Assembly (NCBI RefSeq): GCF_963675165.1
Contig: NC_087391.1
Span: 5,134,646 to 5,198,645, forward strand
From: Halichondria panicea
Lineage: Eukaryota > Porifera > Demospongiae > Suberitida > Halichondriidae
Length of the DNA stretch: 64,000 bases
Direction of reading: 5' to 3'
The notes below the pieces were generated by a model that was given only the letters and a program-made list of their open reading frames with translations, was not told where the DNA came from and ran no database searches. Below are positions 45,901-57,964 of this stretch, in pieces. A program made the translations under genes and the position numbers. How positions within the stretch are numbered: the stretch's first letter is position 1; every line of letters starts with the position of its first letter.

Positions 45901-46516
45901 CACTGAATCCACACTCTCAAGAACTAAGAGAAAAATGAGAGAAAAATGGAATATTAGAATCTCGATTCTACTCGCCATTTTACATTTCATTCCTCTCAGT
46001 ACCAACTTACCAACATCTTTGACGTCTGTTCCTATGTTTCTCGGAGGTAGTACTCGTGGGGCGTGAGGGGTGGAGGTTCTTATCTTAGTGAAGGTTTGTC
46101 TGGCTGTGTGGGGTGATGTGGGCGGAGTCTCTTGGCCAGGGGGGAGGGGGAGTCCCAGTTCAGAGAGTCGGCTGTGCATTGCCTAAATAGGATAGAATTT
46201 AAACAGCTGCATGCATGTAAAGTGTACTTATGAAGAAAATAAATAGCCGGAAAATTGCATGTTTGCTATGTGAAAGTTGCTAGGATTGGTCGGGGAAACT
46301 ATAGTCCGAAAACAATCACATCTATACTGTTCACTACGGCATGCATGAGCACTGGCTTACTTGTGTTAACTTTTTGGACAGCCTCCACACAAAAATACAG
46401 CTGCAATGGAGAGGGATTGTAAGTGTTGTGATTGTGAACAGCTGTCTCTTACCTGTCTCCAGATACAGAGTAGAGGAAGCGACAGTCCTGAGAGAACCTC
46501 ACTTGGGTCACCACCT
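42997..46516 (-). CDS. MAPKBP1/WDR62-like scaffold protein, C-terminal part
   Basis: Thirteen minus-strand exons (46516-46453, 46400-46361, 46182-46011, 45923-45766, 45587-45545, 45495-45401, 45233-45088, 45039-44978, 44847-44670, 44538-44307, 44256-44197, 44080-43640, 43407-42997) join without a frame break to about 700 residues. The first two encode a WD40 blade end (VRFSQDCRFLYSVSGDS, then CIFVWRLSKKLTQAM), matching the last blade of MAPKBP1/WDR62, followed by the family's long disordered tail and a C-terminal helical region (LDANFRALMELHDQ). By family, a JNK-pathway or centrosome/spindle scaffold. The N-terminal WD40 exons should lie upstream (above 46516), but none is visible before the plus-strand gene at 48362, so the gene is 5'-truncated, interrupted or has a very long intron. 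Exon 12 contains a coding minisatellite. Confidence 0.75.
43784..43980 (-). repeat. Coding minisatellite (SDGPPS/SDAPPS repeats)
   Basis: About nine tandem units within exon 12 of the MAPKBP1-like gene encode SDGPPS and SDAPPS alternating with AS, VS or TS. The frame is preserved, so expansion occurs in codon-sized steps. The units are absent from the duplicated fragments because the duplication breakpoint lies at this edge. Confidence 0.9.
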
Positions 46517-46745
46517 CTGTGTGTGTGTGTGTGGGGGGGGAGTATCAGTGAGTGAGTGTGTGTGTGTGTGTGTGTGGGGGGGGAGTATCAGTGAGTGAGT
46601 GTGTGTGTGTGTGTGTGTGTGGGGGAGTATCAGTGAGTGAGTGTGTGTGTGTGTGTGTGGGGGGGGGGGGAGTATCAGTGAGTGAGTGTGTGTGTGTGTG
46701 TGTGGGGGGGGGAGTATCAGTGAGTGAGTGAGTGTGTGTGTTTGA
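46516..46745. repeat. Compound GT/G-rich minisatellite
   Basis: Five copies of a 45-55 bp unit consisting of (GT)n, a G-run and AGTATCAGTGAGTGAGT. Its edge, read on the minus strand as (CA)nCAG, is the splice acceptor of the most upstream recognised exon of the MAPKBP1-like gene. Confidence 0.9.
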
Positions 46746-47973
46746 GGGTATACAAAAAAGTATCATTTGTGTGGGAGAAATAGTGTCAACTGTTCGCGTT
46801 ACTAGCTCAAACGGAATGCTCACTTATATAATCTTTTTACAAAGGTCGGCATCTGATGGTATTTTGAATCTAACAGTCAGGTATAGGTAAAGGTTTTAAT
46901 AGAGGTAAATTAATTAACAGATTTGTGAGGTAACATAGGCTATAAGTGTTCGTGATATGAATTATCATGGTAATAATAAACGCTTGACATACTGATGGTG
47001 ATTATAATATAATTATGAAAGTGACCTAACTAATCATGAGGGCACATTTGGTTGATCTGACCTTGAGAATCAGATATGATGGGTTAAAGATCTTTGATGG
47101 CGCCAACTCTCCCCATATCAACCAATGTGTCACAAAAAACAAAAGGAAAAGTTTCACACATGACGCTGTATTTACTTAGTGAAAGTCAAATAGATCTAGT
47201 TCTGTATATTATGTTAATACTTATGGTGGGGGATAATGGTAAAAGTGTGTGGGTTGATACCTGTATCCGGGTCTCAACCGCATGCATGTCATAAGTCGAT
47301 CATTATCTTAAAAGTTTTGGCATCCATTTGGATCAAATTTGTATACCACAAGTGATGTTTTAGTAAATTGGGGTCAAGATTGCAGATTACATATAGTAAA
47401 GTACAGTAACTTACTTTATTTTTCTTCTGGGGTATCAGGCACTTTCTACCATGTGTTTTCTAGCTGATGTTCATGTGAGCTATGACTGAGTATGCATGGG
47501 CAGGATTTGATTGGTTGTTGCTCTTTGTATTTGATTGTGGTTGAGATGGTGTTAAATTGAGTGTAGTACTGGGATGTGATGAGCATACTATGTGCTACAT
47601 CTTAAAATATGGCAGTTGGCTCGTTCTGCCCTTTCCAAATGATTAATGATATATCCCTTTTTTTATCCTATATATTTGGGTAGCTTCAATAATTATTGTG
47701 AGTTATTCACTTGGGGCCATGTTGAATAATTATTGTAAGCTATGTTTACATTTGAAGTCATGTTGAAATATAGGACTTATGCTGTAATACAGGTCATTCT
47801 AATTCTGACCTTAAGGAGGCTTAAACTATAACATTAAAGCTGTGTTGTTTGGGCCAAGCTTTGTGGTTATATTGTAGTTGATACGTGGTTCTTCTATGTG
47901 GCAAGCACAGGACAATCATTACCTCTAATTTTGGTTCAATTAGCTTCAGGCATTAGTCAAAATAAATAGATAG

Positions 47974-48029
<56 letters not shown>

Positions 48030-48055
48030 TGTGTGTGCATGGGCAGATACATGCA

Positions 48056-48099
<44 letters not shown>

Positions 48100-48361
48100 T
48101 GTTGGGGGGGTATCAATGTAAATTTTGGGCATGGAGAATCCTCAGCTAAGAAAATTATAAGTATGTACTAGGCCACAACAAGATAGGGAATGGACCGTGA
48201 AAACGACAAAAACACGTCAACTATTAGTAGGGAAACTTTATGTACAATTAGAGCTGAATCAAATTGTTACATACATAGTGCTTCTGAAAACCAACTCTAC
48301 CGGTAGCTAGTGAGTAGCTAGTGATAATCTATAACAAAGACAGAAGAATTGAATCAAAAAG
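46746..48361. other. Gene-poor interval with GT microsatellites
   Basis: No exon is supported on either strand. Two (GT)n tracts (about 47976-48035 and 48058-48104) are the only distinct features. WD40-encoding exons of the minus-strand gene would be expected here and were not found. Confidence 0.6.
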
Positions 48362-49540
48362 ATGAACAAGAATCGTCAGATCAGAAAACCTGGGGGAGAG
48401 TATTTGGAAGTGATAGCTGAATCCAATCAGATAGATGGAGGAAGCAAAGAACGACCACTGAGTGCTGTTAGCGATGAGTATGTGGAGATACACGATGACA
48501 TACGTTCTCATGCTAGCCTCGAACCACTCCATACCTCTCCCGGTGAAAGCTACGATGGATATCTGAAGAATCCAAAGGAGCAAGGCCACAGAGTGACAAT
48601 CCAAGACAACTGTGCCTACAATGCAACCGTACAGATAAGAGAGGAGACAGCAATTTCAGGAAGAGGGAGAGTGATACAGTCTAATAGTCTGTACGAAGAG
48701 ATCCCTGACAGAGCAGCTGTTGAGAGTGGTATTAGCCAGGCCACAGTTAGTCAGCCAAGAGTGGACGCAGAGGGTCAAAAAGAGAGCAAAAAGATCATTT
48801 CACCAGGAGAAGCACTCTGGAGTTTCTGGCAAGGCAAAGCAGAGATTGCTATCAGAATCACCAACCTAGCTGTAAGCTATACATGTATTACTTTATACGC
48901 CTTCAACTATACACACACACACACACACACACAGCTGGGGGCGGTAATTTTTCTGCTGCTATTCGCAATCATTGTAAATGCGGGCCGTATTTACGGGACC
49001 AGCCTAGGCACCGACCTGAGTGCCCGCTACACACCCACCCCTACCTTCGCCACTATTGCCAGCTGGATGCTCATGCTGACATTTGCCGGTACAACAGAAG
49101 TGTTCCTATTCATTGCTAGAGTGTACGTCACCAAGGCTACGAAATGCATTATGATTTGGGTAAGACACAACATATATACCACTACACTAAAATAAGTTTT
49201 CTTTATCTGTTTTCTTATACAGGACATTGTACACAGCGTTATTCTGTATGTTGTGTACTTGATATTGTGCTTTCAAATGATATGGTTAGCAACAGATTGG
49301 ACTATTTTGCTCCCCATACCTCAAGCAACAGCTGAGATCAATGGGGAAATAGGCCTGCTTGCTACATGCTCAGTGAGTCAATGATGTACATGTATGCACA
49401 GTTATTACTATCTACTCATGATGTAGATCTTGGGCTTCGCTTATGCCGGGTCATACATGCTCAAAGCCAGCTGGCTTATTGCATTCATACGGCAAGACTG
49501 GGAGAAGAAAATGGACGAGTACAGAGTGCAGTCACAATGA
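48362..49540 (+). CDS. Tyrosine-motif tetraspan protein 1
   Basis: Four exons (48362-48871, 48935-49159, 49223-49372, 49427-49540), all phase 0, give 332 aa. There is no signal peptide. Residues 1-165 are hydrophilic with tyrosine motifs: EYLEV (Y14), EYVEI (Y40), YDGYL (Y64/67), NCAY (Y86) and YEEIP (Y111), the textbook Src-family SH2 ligand if phosphorylated. Then comes SFWQGKAEIAIRI and four hydrophobic segments: one at the start of exon 2, one late in exon 2, one in exon 3, one in exon 4. The N-terminus is predicted cytosolic. The family is not recognised; an SH2/PTB docking scaffold or receptor subunit is my inference. It is the most diverged member of the cluster. Confidence 0.8.
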
Positions 49541-49732
49541 TGCAGTCATGCACAATGAAAGAACTGTTGCGTCTAGTATAATATTATACAAAATAAGAAT
49601 GTGTTAATTATTATGATGTGATCACCCATGTTGATGTTGATACATACACAGAACACATACAAGGGATTTCTTATACTTATAAAGGCAGAGCTAATGACAT
49701 TAAAATTAATCATCCCCGAGGCCCCCCACAAG

Positions 49733-49752
49733 CTGGCAAAATAGTATAAATA
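49733..49752 (+). promoter_or_regulatory. TATA-type core promoter of tetraspan 2
   Basis: GCTGGCAAAATAGTATAAA, with TATAAA at 49745, lies 50 bp before the ATG. The same string occurs at 52159-52177, 50 bp before tetraspan 3. The conservation stands out within the two upstream regions. Confidence 0.6.
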
Positions 49753-49794
49753 CTAATCAGCTATCTTACTTAGTTAGTGTGACTTACTACAGCC

Positions 49795-52027
49795 ATGGAT
49801 GCAACAGAGACCACCGCAGCAAGCACAAATGGACGACTTATAGTAGAGGAATGCGATCAAGTTGATAATCTTAAAGTTGTCAAAGAGACAGACAGACACT
49901 TAAGCGGCAGTCCTACTCCCAGTGAGCAGTCATATGTTGATTTCGACCAAGTAAATAACGAATATGTTGTCAATGATTTGGATTCGTACACCATTGAGCA
50001 AAACTGTGCCTACATGTCCAATACTGATATTAACGATCAACCGCCCGACTATCTGGAGGTCATAACAACTCAACAAAACAGCGCCTACAGTATTGAGGCC
50101 AGCAACGTCTACTGTGTGGCAGACCCTGTTGTTGCTGGACATGAGAATGGTGAGCTGTACGAAGCAATACCCGAGGAAGGAGAACTCTACGAAGTACTCC
50201 CAGAGGGAGGAGAGCGCTACGATTACGTACTACCTGTACTACCAGAGAGGAGAGAGCCTACCGGAGTAGTATCACAGAGGGGAGAGCAAAACAACGCAGT
50301 GCAAGAGAGAGAAGAGGATGCTAAGAAAAAAGTTACACCCCCAGCCCAAGGTCTTTGTAGTTTCTGGCAAGGAAGGGTGGAGGTGACTATACGAATTATC
50401 ATTCTATTGGTAAGTCCCTGTATATTATTATATAGGGAAACCAACATGCAGTGGCTGTAATAGAGGTGGCCAGCTAACACAGTTAATAATGGATACCCGG
50501 CTGTATAATTATCAAGTGCTTATAAAGAGAATATAACTTTTCTTTATAAGCCCTTGGATGCACGTGTATTTATAACACTAGCTGTATGTATACAGTGTAA
50601 TACTTATGCACCACACAGCTGGGACTGCCCCTGCTATTGCTGCCCATATCAGGAGCTGTTGGTTTGGCCAGTTTCTCAACCTCTGGCGGTATAATAACGC
50701 TGGTCACAGGAATACTATGGCCCATACCACAACTTGTGGTGAGCTGTTGTTTTGAGCTGCCTATGCTACTGGGTAGAGTCTGCTCCAAAAATATCTCCAA
50801 CTGCTTTCTAGCATGGGTGAGTTACTCCAGCTATATAATAGTAATAGCAGTTTACATTCACTTGACTATAACTACACAATGGCTGGTATGAGCTATATAT
50901 AGCAATTTCCTGTATAGTGACTTCAACTTCACACACATGCAAGTATTAATGGGACTCTACCCAGACATAATTATAAAGGCTCTCTTTAGTTGCATGGCTG
51001 CACGTTGAATTGTGACATCTCTATAAAAGTCTGGGTAGGGGAACCTATAGCTATAGCTACATAGGCATAATTATATTACATATTAAAGTGAACTGAGGCA
51101 TGCACAATACAATAGAGGCCAAATTAAAGTTTCTTGCAGTGTCTATACGCAAACAGAACAGAAACTTTAATTTGGCCTCATAGCTGCATGTACATGTAAT
51201 AATAATTCTACCCACAAACACATGCAGGACATTACACACAGCTGGGTACTGTTCTTCATCTACCTAATAGCCTGCGGGCAGGCCGCTTGGATCACTACAC
51301 TGTGGTCAGGTGATTTACACAGGGCTCAGAGCAATGATACGAATCAGAGCAATGTTGGGGGACTACAAGCAGGAGTTGCTATCTTTGTTGTTCTCACAGT
51401 AAGTACAAAACACCTCTATAATAGTGAGCATAAAGAATGCACACATGTCATGTTAATCAGTAGTGGAGTCCCTATAGCACACACAACACTGCATACGTAC
51501 ATGGCTGTAAGTATATATAATTATAGGCTAATCTTTGTTATGTATTAGCAGTACCAGCACAAGGATATGAACCTACTTATTGCTGATTGCGTTTGTGTCA
51601 TACTGTTTGCCATGTATATATATAATGAGATTCATTATTGGAATTGGAATGAGTTTATTACACAAATCATTATCTAATGGACCAATCAGATTGCTACCAT
51701 GCACTCATAAAGCAATGCAATCTAATATGGTGGTGGGTGGTGCTTCAGGTAATACCATCCAGGTATATATACATGCACGATTGATATTACTTATATATAG
51801 GCATGTATTGTACTCCTTTGACGTCTGATCACAATTATGGCAATTACATGCCGGTGATAGCCTGTACATAGTAGCTTATTTATTATAATGCTCTTGTCCC
51901 TTCTATATAGGTGCTGTACTTCATACTTGCAGTCCTGTACCTGTTCAGGGCTTGCTCGGTTATAGCAGCCATTAAGAGAAAACGTGATTACAGAAATAGA
52001 TCCATGGCACTCACTCAGAGAACTTAA
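49795..52027 (+). CDS. Tyrosine-motif tetraspan protein 2
   Basis: Exons 49795-50409, 50619-50816, 51228-51398 and 51911-52027, all phase 0, give 366 aa. The tail of about 190 residues carries SYVDF (Y47), EYVV (Y57), NCAY (Y73), DYLEV (Y86), NSAY (Y98), YEAIP (Y122), YEVLP (Y132) and YDYVLP (Y142/144), then SFWQGRVEVTIRI and four membrane segments. Exon-to-domain layout is the same as in the other members: tail on exon 1, TM1-TM2 on exon 2, TM3 on exon 3, TM4 plus a short basic tail on exon 4. It looks intact. Predicted plasma-membrane docking protein for SH2/PTB-domain partners (inference). Tetraspan 3 is a recent duplicate. Confidence 0.8.
51111..51181. repeat. Hairpin in intron 2 of tetraspan 2
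   Basis: GAGGCCAAATTAAAGTTT and its exact complement are separated by about 33 bases. The same hairpin is retained at 53900-53966 in tetraspan 3. Candidate transposon remnant or intronic RNA structure. Confidence 0.85.
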
Positions 52028-52084
52028 CATTGTAGCAATAGAACATGAGATAACCCCTATTAGGGTGCACTATATACTTTATTG

Positions 52085-52109
52085 CACACACACACACACA
52101 CACACACAC
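52085..52109. repeat. Short CA tract, parent site of the giant CA tract
   Basis: About 12 CA dinucleotides between TATACTTTATTG and TTAATGGTTCGC. The identical flanks enclose 559 bp of CA at 54878-55436. Confidence 0.9.
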
Positions 52110-52171
52110 TTAATGGTTCGCATGCACGTTAACCCAAATATGCCAATGTAAACTGGCAGCTGGCAAAATAG

Positions 52172-52177
52172 TATAAA
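52172..52177 (+). promoter_or_regulatory. TATA box of tetraspan 3
   Basis: TATAAA inside the conserved GGCAAAATAGTATAAA string, 50 bp before the ATG at 52222, the same spacing as in tetraspan 2. Confidence 0.6.
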
Positions 52178-52931
52178 AACACTATTTTAGTCCATGAGAC
52201 CATACAAACAATACAACAGTCATGGATGCAACAGAGACTACCGCAGCAAGCGTAAATGGACAACTTATTGAAGAGGAATATGATCAAGTTGATAATTTTA
52301 AAGTTGTTAAAGAGACAGACAGACACTTAAGCGGCAGTCCTACTCCCAGTGAGCAGTCATATGTCGATTTCGACCCAGCAGATAACGAATATGTTGTCAA
52401 TGATTTGGATTCATGCAGCATCGAGCAAAACTGTGCCTACATTTCCAATACCGGCATTAATGATCAACCGCCTGACTATTTGGAGGTCATAACTCAACAA
52501 AACAGTGACTACAGTATTGAGGCCAGCAACGTCTACTGTGTGGCAGACCCTGCTGTTGCTGGACATGAAAATGGTGAGCTCTATGAAGTACTACCAGAGA
52601 TGGGAGAGCGAACCCAAATAGTACCACAGAGGAGAGAGCAAAATAACGTAGTGCAAAAAAGAGCAAAGAATACTATGAAAAAAGTTCCACCCCGAGGTCT
52701 TTGTAGTTTTTGGCAAGGAAGGGTGGAGGTGGCTATACGAATTATCATTCTAATGGTAAGTCCCTGTATATTATAGGATATAAGAGGTGGCCAGCTAACA
52801 CAGTTAATGTGGATATCCTCCTGTATCAAGGTATTATAAAGAGAAGAGGAAATGCATCTATATAGGTATATCGGTACTCAGCTAAATTTATATATATCAG
52901 AGGCAGGATATATATAATTCAGTACTTAATG

Positions 52932-53214
52932 TAGCCTCAAGACCAGCCGTTCGTTACCTGAAAGAACGCCTGGTCAAGTTCCAATATAAAACTCGTTTAG
53001 CTGAGTCAGCGAGTGGTTAGGCTTGAGTAGTTGTGAACATGATTGCGGTAACCGCAACCACAACAATACTATAGCTAGCTGCATGTTACTGGAAGCATCA
53101 TAATGATGTTCACGGGCAAGTATGGTTGTTGTGGGCAATTACCGGTCCTGGACCAATTAGACAAGTTCTACATTGGAACTTGACCAGGCATAACGAACGG
53201 CTGGTCTCGAGGCT
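52932..53214. mobile_element. hAT-like MITE in intron 1 of tetraspan 3
   Basis: 283-bp element with inverted ends (TAGCCTCAAGACCAGCCGTT at the left; the complement of the right end reads AGCCTCGAGACCAGCCGTTC) flanked by a perfect 8-bp duplication ACTTAATG (52924-52931 and 53215-53222). An 8-bp target duplication is typical of hAT elements. Tetraspan 2 lacks it. No coding capacity. Confidence 0.9.
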
Positions 53215-53899
53215 ACTTAATGGTTCTGCATGCATCTATAATAATTATAGCATTTTGTGTGGGCAGGAAGGTCTAAAAACAGAAACCATGCACAATAATT
53301 TTGTTGAGTTTGAGAATTAGTCTGAGTCACTGCCCTCTTCTCTTTATAAGTCCTTGGCTGCATGTACATACGTAGAGGGTGATCGCATGCACACGAGTAT
53401 TTATAACAACTAGCTGTATACAGTGTAATACTTATGCACCACCACAGTTGGGACTGCCCCTGCTATTGCTGCTATTGCTGCCCATATCAGTGCTGCCCAT
53501 ATCAGGAGCCATTGGTTTGGTCAGCTGCTTAACTTGTCTACCACAACTTATGGTGAGCTGTTGTTTTGAGCTGCCTATGCTACTGGGTAGAGTCTGCTCC
53601 AAAAATATCTCCAACTGCTTTCTAGCATGGGTGAGTTACTCCAGCTATATAATAGTATTAGCACTTCATATTCACTTGACTACACTTTTTAACTACACAA
53701 TGGCTGGTATGAGCCTGTATAGTGACTTCGACTTCACACACATGCAAGTATTAATGGGACTCTACCCAGACATATAAAGGCTCTCTTTAGTTGCATGGCT
53801 GCACGTTGAATTGTGACATCTCTATAAAAGTCTGGGTAGGGGAACCTACATAATTATATTACATGCATATAAGTGAACTGAGGCATGCACAATACAATA

Positions 53900-53966
53900 G
53901 AGGCCAAATTAAAGTTTCTTGCAGTGTCTATACGCAAACAGAACAGAAACTTTAATTTGGCCTCAT
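53900..53966. repeat. Hairpin in intron 2 of tetraspan 3
   Basis: Same inverted repeat as at 51111-51181, unchanged after duplication. Confidence 0.85.
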
Positions 53967-54876
53967 AGCTGCATGTACATGTAATAATAATTCTACCCAC
54001 AAACACATGCAGGACATTACACACAACTGGACACTGTTCTCATCTACTTAATAGCCTGTGGGCAGGCCGCTTGGATCACTACACTGTGGTCAAGTGATTT
54101 ACACAGTGCTCAGAGCAATGATACGAATCGGAGCAATGTTGGGGTACTACAAGCAGGAGTTGCTATCTTTGCTGTTCTCACAGTAAGTACAAAACACCTC
54201 TATAATAGTGAGCATAAAGAATGCACACATGTCAAGTTAATCAGTAGTGTAGTCCCTAGCACACACAACACTGCATACGTACATGGCTGTAAGTATATAT
54301 AATTATAGGCTAATCTTTGTTATGTATTAGCAGTACCAGCACAAGGACATGAACCTACTTATTGCTGATTGCGTTTGTGTCATACTGTTTGCCATGTATA
54401 TATATAATGAGATTCATTATTGGAATTGGAATTGGAATGAGTTTATTACACAAGGACCATTATCTAATGGACCAATCAGATTGCTACCACTCATAAAGCA
54501 ATGCAACCTAATATGGTGGTGGGTGGTGGTGGGTTAGGTAATATCATCCAGGTATATATACATGCATGATTGATATTACTTATAAATTATAGGTATGTAT
54601 TGTACTCCTTTGACGTCTGATCACAATTATGAGCAATTACATGCCGGTGATAGCCTATACATAGTAGCTTATTTATTATAATGCTATTGTCCCTTCTATA
54701 TAGGTGCTGTACTTCATACTTGCAGTCCTGTACCTGTTCAGGGCTTGCTCGGTTATAGCAGCCATTAAGAGAAAACGTGATCACAGAAATGGATCCATGG
54801 CACTCACTCAGAGAACTTAACATTGTAGCAATAGAACATGAGATAACCCCTATTAGGGTGCACTATATACTTTATT

Positions 54877-55438
<562 letters not shown>

Positions 55439-55599
55439 AATGGTTCGCTGCATGCACATTAACCCAAATAATATGCCAAAGTAAACTCACAACTCTTAGA
55501 AGTGGGTGACTTTAATTAGCACCATTCAACCAGTGCCGTGTAGGATAAGTACATTCAAATATGGCGGAACCTATTACACACATCATCGGACACAACATA

Positions 55600-55825
55600 C
55601 CGTATAGCGCGAAATTTTCGAGGGGCTTAATTTTCGTGGATTTCGTGGGTTAGCAATCCTACACGAAAATTAAGTCCACGAAAATCGTTCTTTACCTGCT
55701 ATAACGTGCAAGATTTAAAGGCGTGGCTTCCGGTAAGCAGTCATTCCGCGAACATTGTGCAACGAAATGGCTTTTAGAGGCCAATCCACGAAATATAAGT
55801 GCCTCGAAAATTTCGCGCTATACGG
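55600..55825. mobile_element. MITE family 1 copy upstream of tetraspan 4
   Basis: 226-bp copy of the element at 32899-33126 with the same CCGTATAGCGCG ends. The region upstream of tetraspan 6 (61205-61330) is homologous and lacks it (ACACAACATATAGGATG), giving a second empty site. Confidence 0.95.
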
Positions 55826-55931
55826 TATATAGGATGTACAATAAGGGTTTTTTTTCGAGCAGTCATACACGTAATAGGTCACCACATTTACTAGCAAGCA
55901 CACAAGTTCATGCTTCTCATAGAGAGAAGCC

Positions 55932-57630
55932 ATGGAGATAGTTAACAACTGTTCTGACGGTGTCAACACACAAAGACAGATCAGTGAAACAGGCAGAGAG
56001 AGTGAGATTGTTGAAGATGTTGCTTCAGAAACAAATGTTGACGTCCAAGAAAATCCTGCATACAATTTCAGAGCTAACAATGCGAGTGTTGAGTGTGGGG
56101 ATGGGGGAGAGTACGAAGTGGCTATGTACGGTTTCACCAATATCCCAATCGAGCAAAATCCTGCCTACAAAGTGCACAGTACCGGACGGTTGGATGAGGT
56201 CAGTGACAGTGGTCAGTACGAATTAGTCATCCCTACGGAGTCAGCTACAAATGTGATTGTCCAACAAAACCAGGCTTACAACATAATTACTACACAGCCA
56301 GCAACTGATTGTAATTATGAGGAGATCCCAGAAAATACAACCGAGCAATTTTATGAAGAGATTCCTGTGCAACAAAACCATTTGACACAAGTCCCTGGGA
56401 AAGTAGCGACACCTGTTCCGCTATTGAAGGCTACCTGTAGCTTCTGGCAAGACAAAGCGAAAGTGGCTGTCAGAATAACTATCTTAATGGTAAGATTGCG
56501 ACAGCATATTTTAAAGCATGCCTAATATATAGGCTATAATAATCATAGGAAAATGCAACCAAGAGCATTCAGTAGATTTTAGGGAGCTCTATAGAATTTA
56601 TAAGACCGCACATACACAGTTAGTAGAACACAAACACACACACACTCCACCGCTGCAGCTCGTATCTCTACTGTTGGCACTATTCATTTCATCTGATGGT
56701 CTGGTTTTCACAGCTACAGTAATTGAGTATTCTTCATTGCCACCTCTAACACTAATCATAGGGACAATTTTTCTAACCCTTTTGCTTCTTGGAGTCATCA
56801 TGGAAATAGCACACCTCTACATCAGGACATGCAGGAGAAGAACAACCAAATGTTTCCTCGCGTGGGTACGTATAGGATGATTGGTCGGTACATAATGTCG
56901 GTACATTATATGCATGCAGTACATAGATTTACCAAAGAAAGATAATAATTATGTATATGCATGCACTGTATTCCATCACACACCATACGTCATAATAGCT
57001 ATTACACTGCTTATGCAAACTCTATACACCAACACACACCACACACACAGGACATTATATACTCTTGCGTAACGATCTTCTCCTCACTGGTGTTCCTCGG
57101 AGCATCCATTGGGCTAACTGTACTATGGTCTACAATCAATCATCTGGTGGAGGGATACATCTTTTTGATCATAATCACGGCAAGTTAATCAACGAGAGCC
57201 TTTTATATACAGGCCTCATAATAATTATGTATATATAATTATATGCACTGTATTCCATCATAAATATCATTTCCTATAAGCATGCAAATAATTATTGTAC
57301 ATTAATTAGCTCACTCCTGATTCAAACTTCATACACACACACACATGCACAGCTGGCTAGGACACATTAATAATCAATTATAGCTTTCTGGTATTACACA
57401 TTAATAATCAAGCTATATATACACAGTAAAAACACATAATAATGTTATATGGGATGCATCATCGTATTTTAGTGTTAAAATGACAGAAATTCGAATCTGT
57501 TTTTACTGTGTAGCTTTCTGGTATTACACATCATTTATGATTCCTATATATGCAGGTGCTGTGCTTCACACTTGCAGTCCTGTACCTGTTCAGGGCTTGC
57601 TGGATTATAGCGATCATTAAGATCAAATGA
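55932..57630 (+). CDS. Tyrosine-motif tetraspan protein 4
   Basis: Exons 55932-56489, 56659-56865, 57051-57179 and 57556-57630, all phase 0, give 322 aa. The tail has NPAYNF (Y44), EYEVAMY (Y61/66), NPAYKV (Y79), QYELV (Y96), NQAYNI (Y116) and two YEEIP sites (Y129, Y141), spaced 12 residues apart. Then SFWQDKAKVAVRI and four hydrophobic segments. NPAY fits PTB-domain ligands and YEEI fits Src-type SH2 ligands by family knowledge. Intron 3 begins with GC (GCAAGT) where the paralogue at 60813 has GTAAGT, so it uses a rare GC donor or splices poorly. Otherwise intact. Confidence 0.8.
57378..57545. repeat. Hairpin flanked by a direct repeat in tetraspan 4 intron 3
   Basis: ACACAGTAAAAACA and its complement (TGTTTTTACTGTGT) enclose about 65 bp. 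The hairpin is flanked by TAGCTTTCTGGTATTACACA at about 57381 and again at about 57511. Probable small inserted element with a tandem-duplicated flank. Confidence 0.7.
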
Positions 57631-57758
57631 GATCAAAGAAATGGACCCCCCCCCCCCAGAACTTAACATTGTAGCAATAACACTACCTTCTTGAACACAT
57701 GCACACACTTCACACACTTAATTAATGGTTCTATGCACATTGACACAATTATGTAAGC

Positions 57759-57964
57759 TACCATATATTTATGCTTGTGAAAAACTTTTACGAATCAGCC
57801 AAATTAGCAGAAAATGTTGACCCTCTGCGATCTAACTATTGCGTTCTGGCAAGGATCGTGTGTACTAATTTAGGTTTTTCAATTTTATTTTTGCGAATGG
57901 ATAAACCCTCGCAAAGTTCGCATAATTATGTTTGATGCTCGCAAAACATTCTAGTAATACGGTA
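57759..57964. mobile_element. MITE family 2 copy downstream of tetraspan 4
   Basis: Shares AAACATTCTAGTAATACGGT and CTAACTATTGCGTTCTGGCA with the element at 41076. The left end is degraded (TACCATATATTTATG). Non-coding. Confidence 0.85.

Larger units (their letters stand above)
52222..54820 (+). pseudogene. Tetraspan 3, frameshifted duplicate of tetraspan 2
   Basis: Exons at 52222-52755, 53448-53630, 54013-54182 and 54704-54820 correspond one-to-one to tetraspan 2. Exon 1 (178 codons) is open and keeps most tyrosine motifs (SYVDF, EYVV, NCAY, DYLEV, LYEVLP) but has lost the YEAIP and YDYV repeats. Exon 3 is one base shorter than its parent: CTGTTCTTCATC became CTGTTCTCATC near 54043, so translation meets a TAA nine bases later and TM3-TM4 are lost. 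A sequencing error cannot be excluded. If real, a two-TM truncated protein with an intact tail could still be made. Intron 1 carries a hAT-like MITE. Confidence 0.8.

Noticed and set aside
46545-46823. Minus-strand frame rich in Thr-His-Thr-His and Pro
   Set aside because: Product of the GT/G minisatellite.
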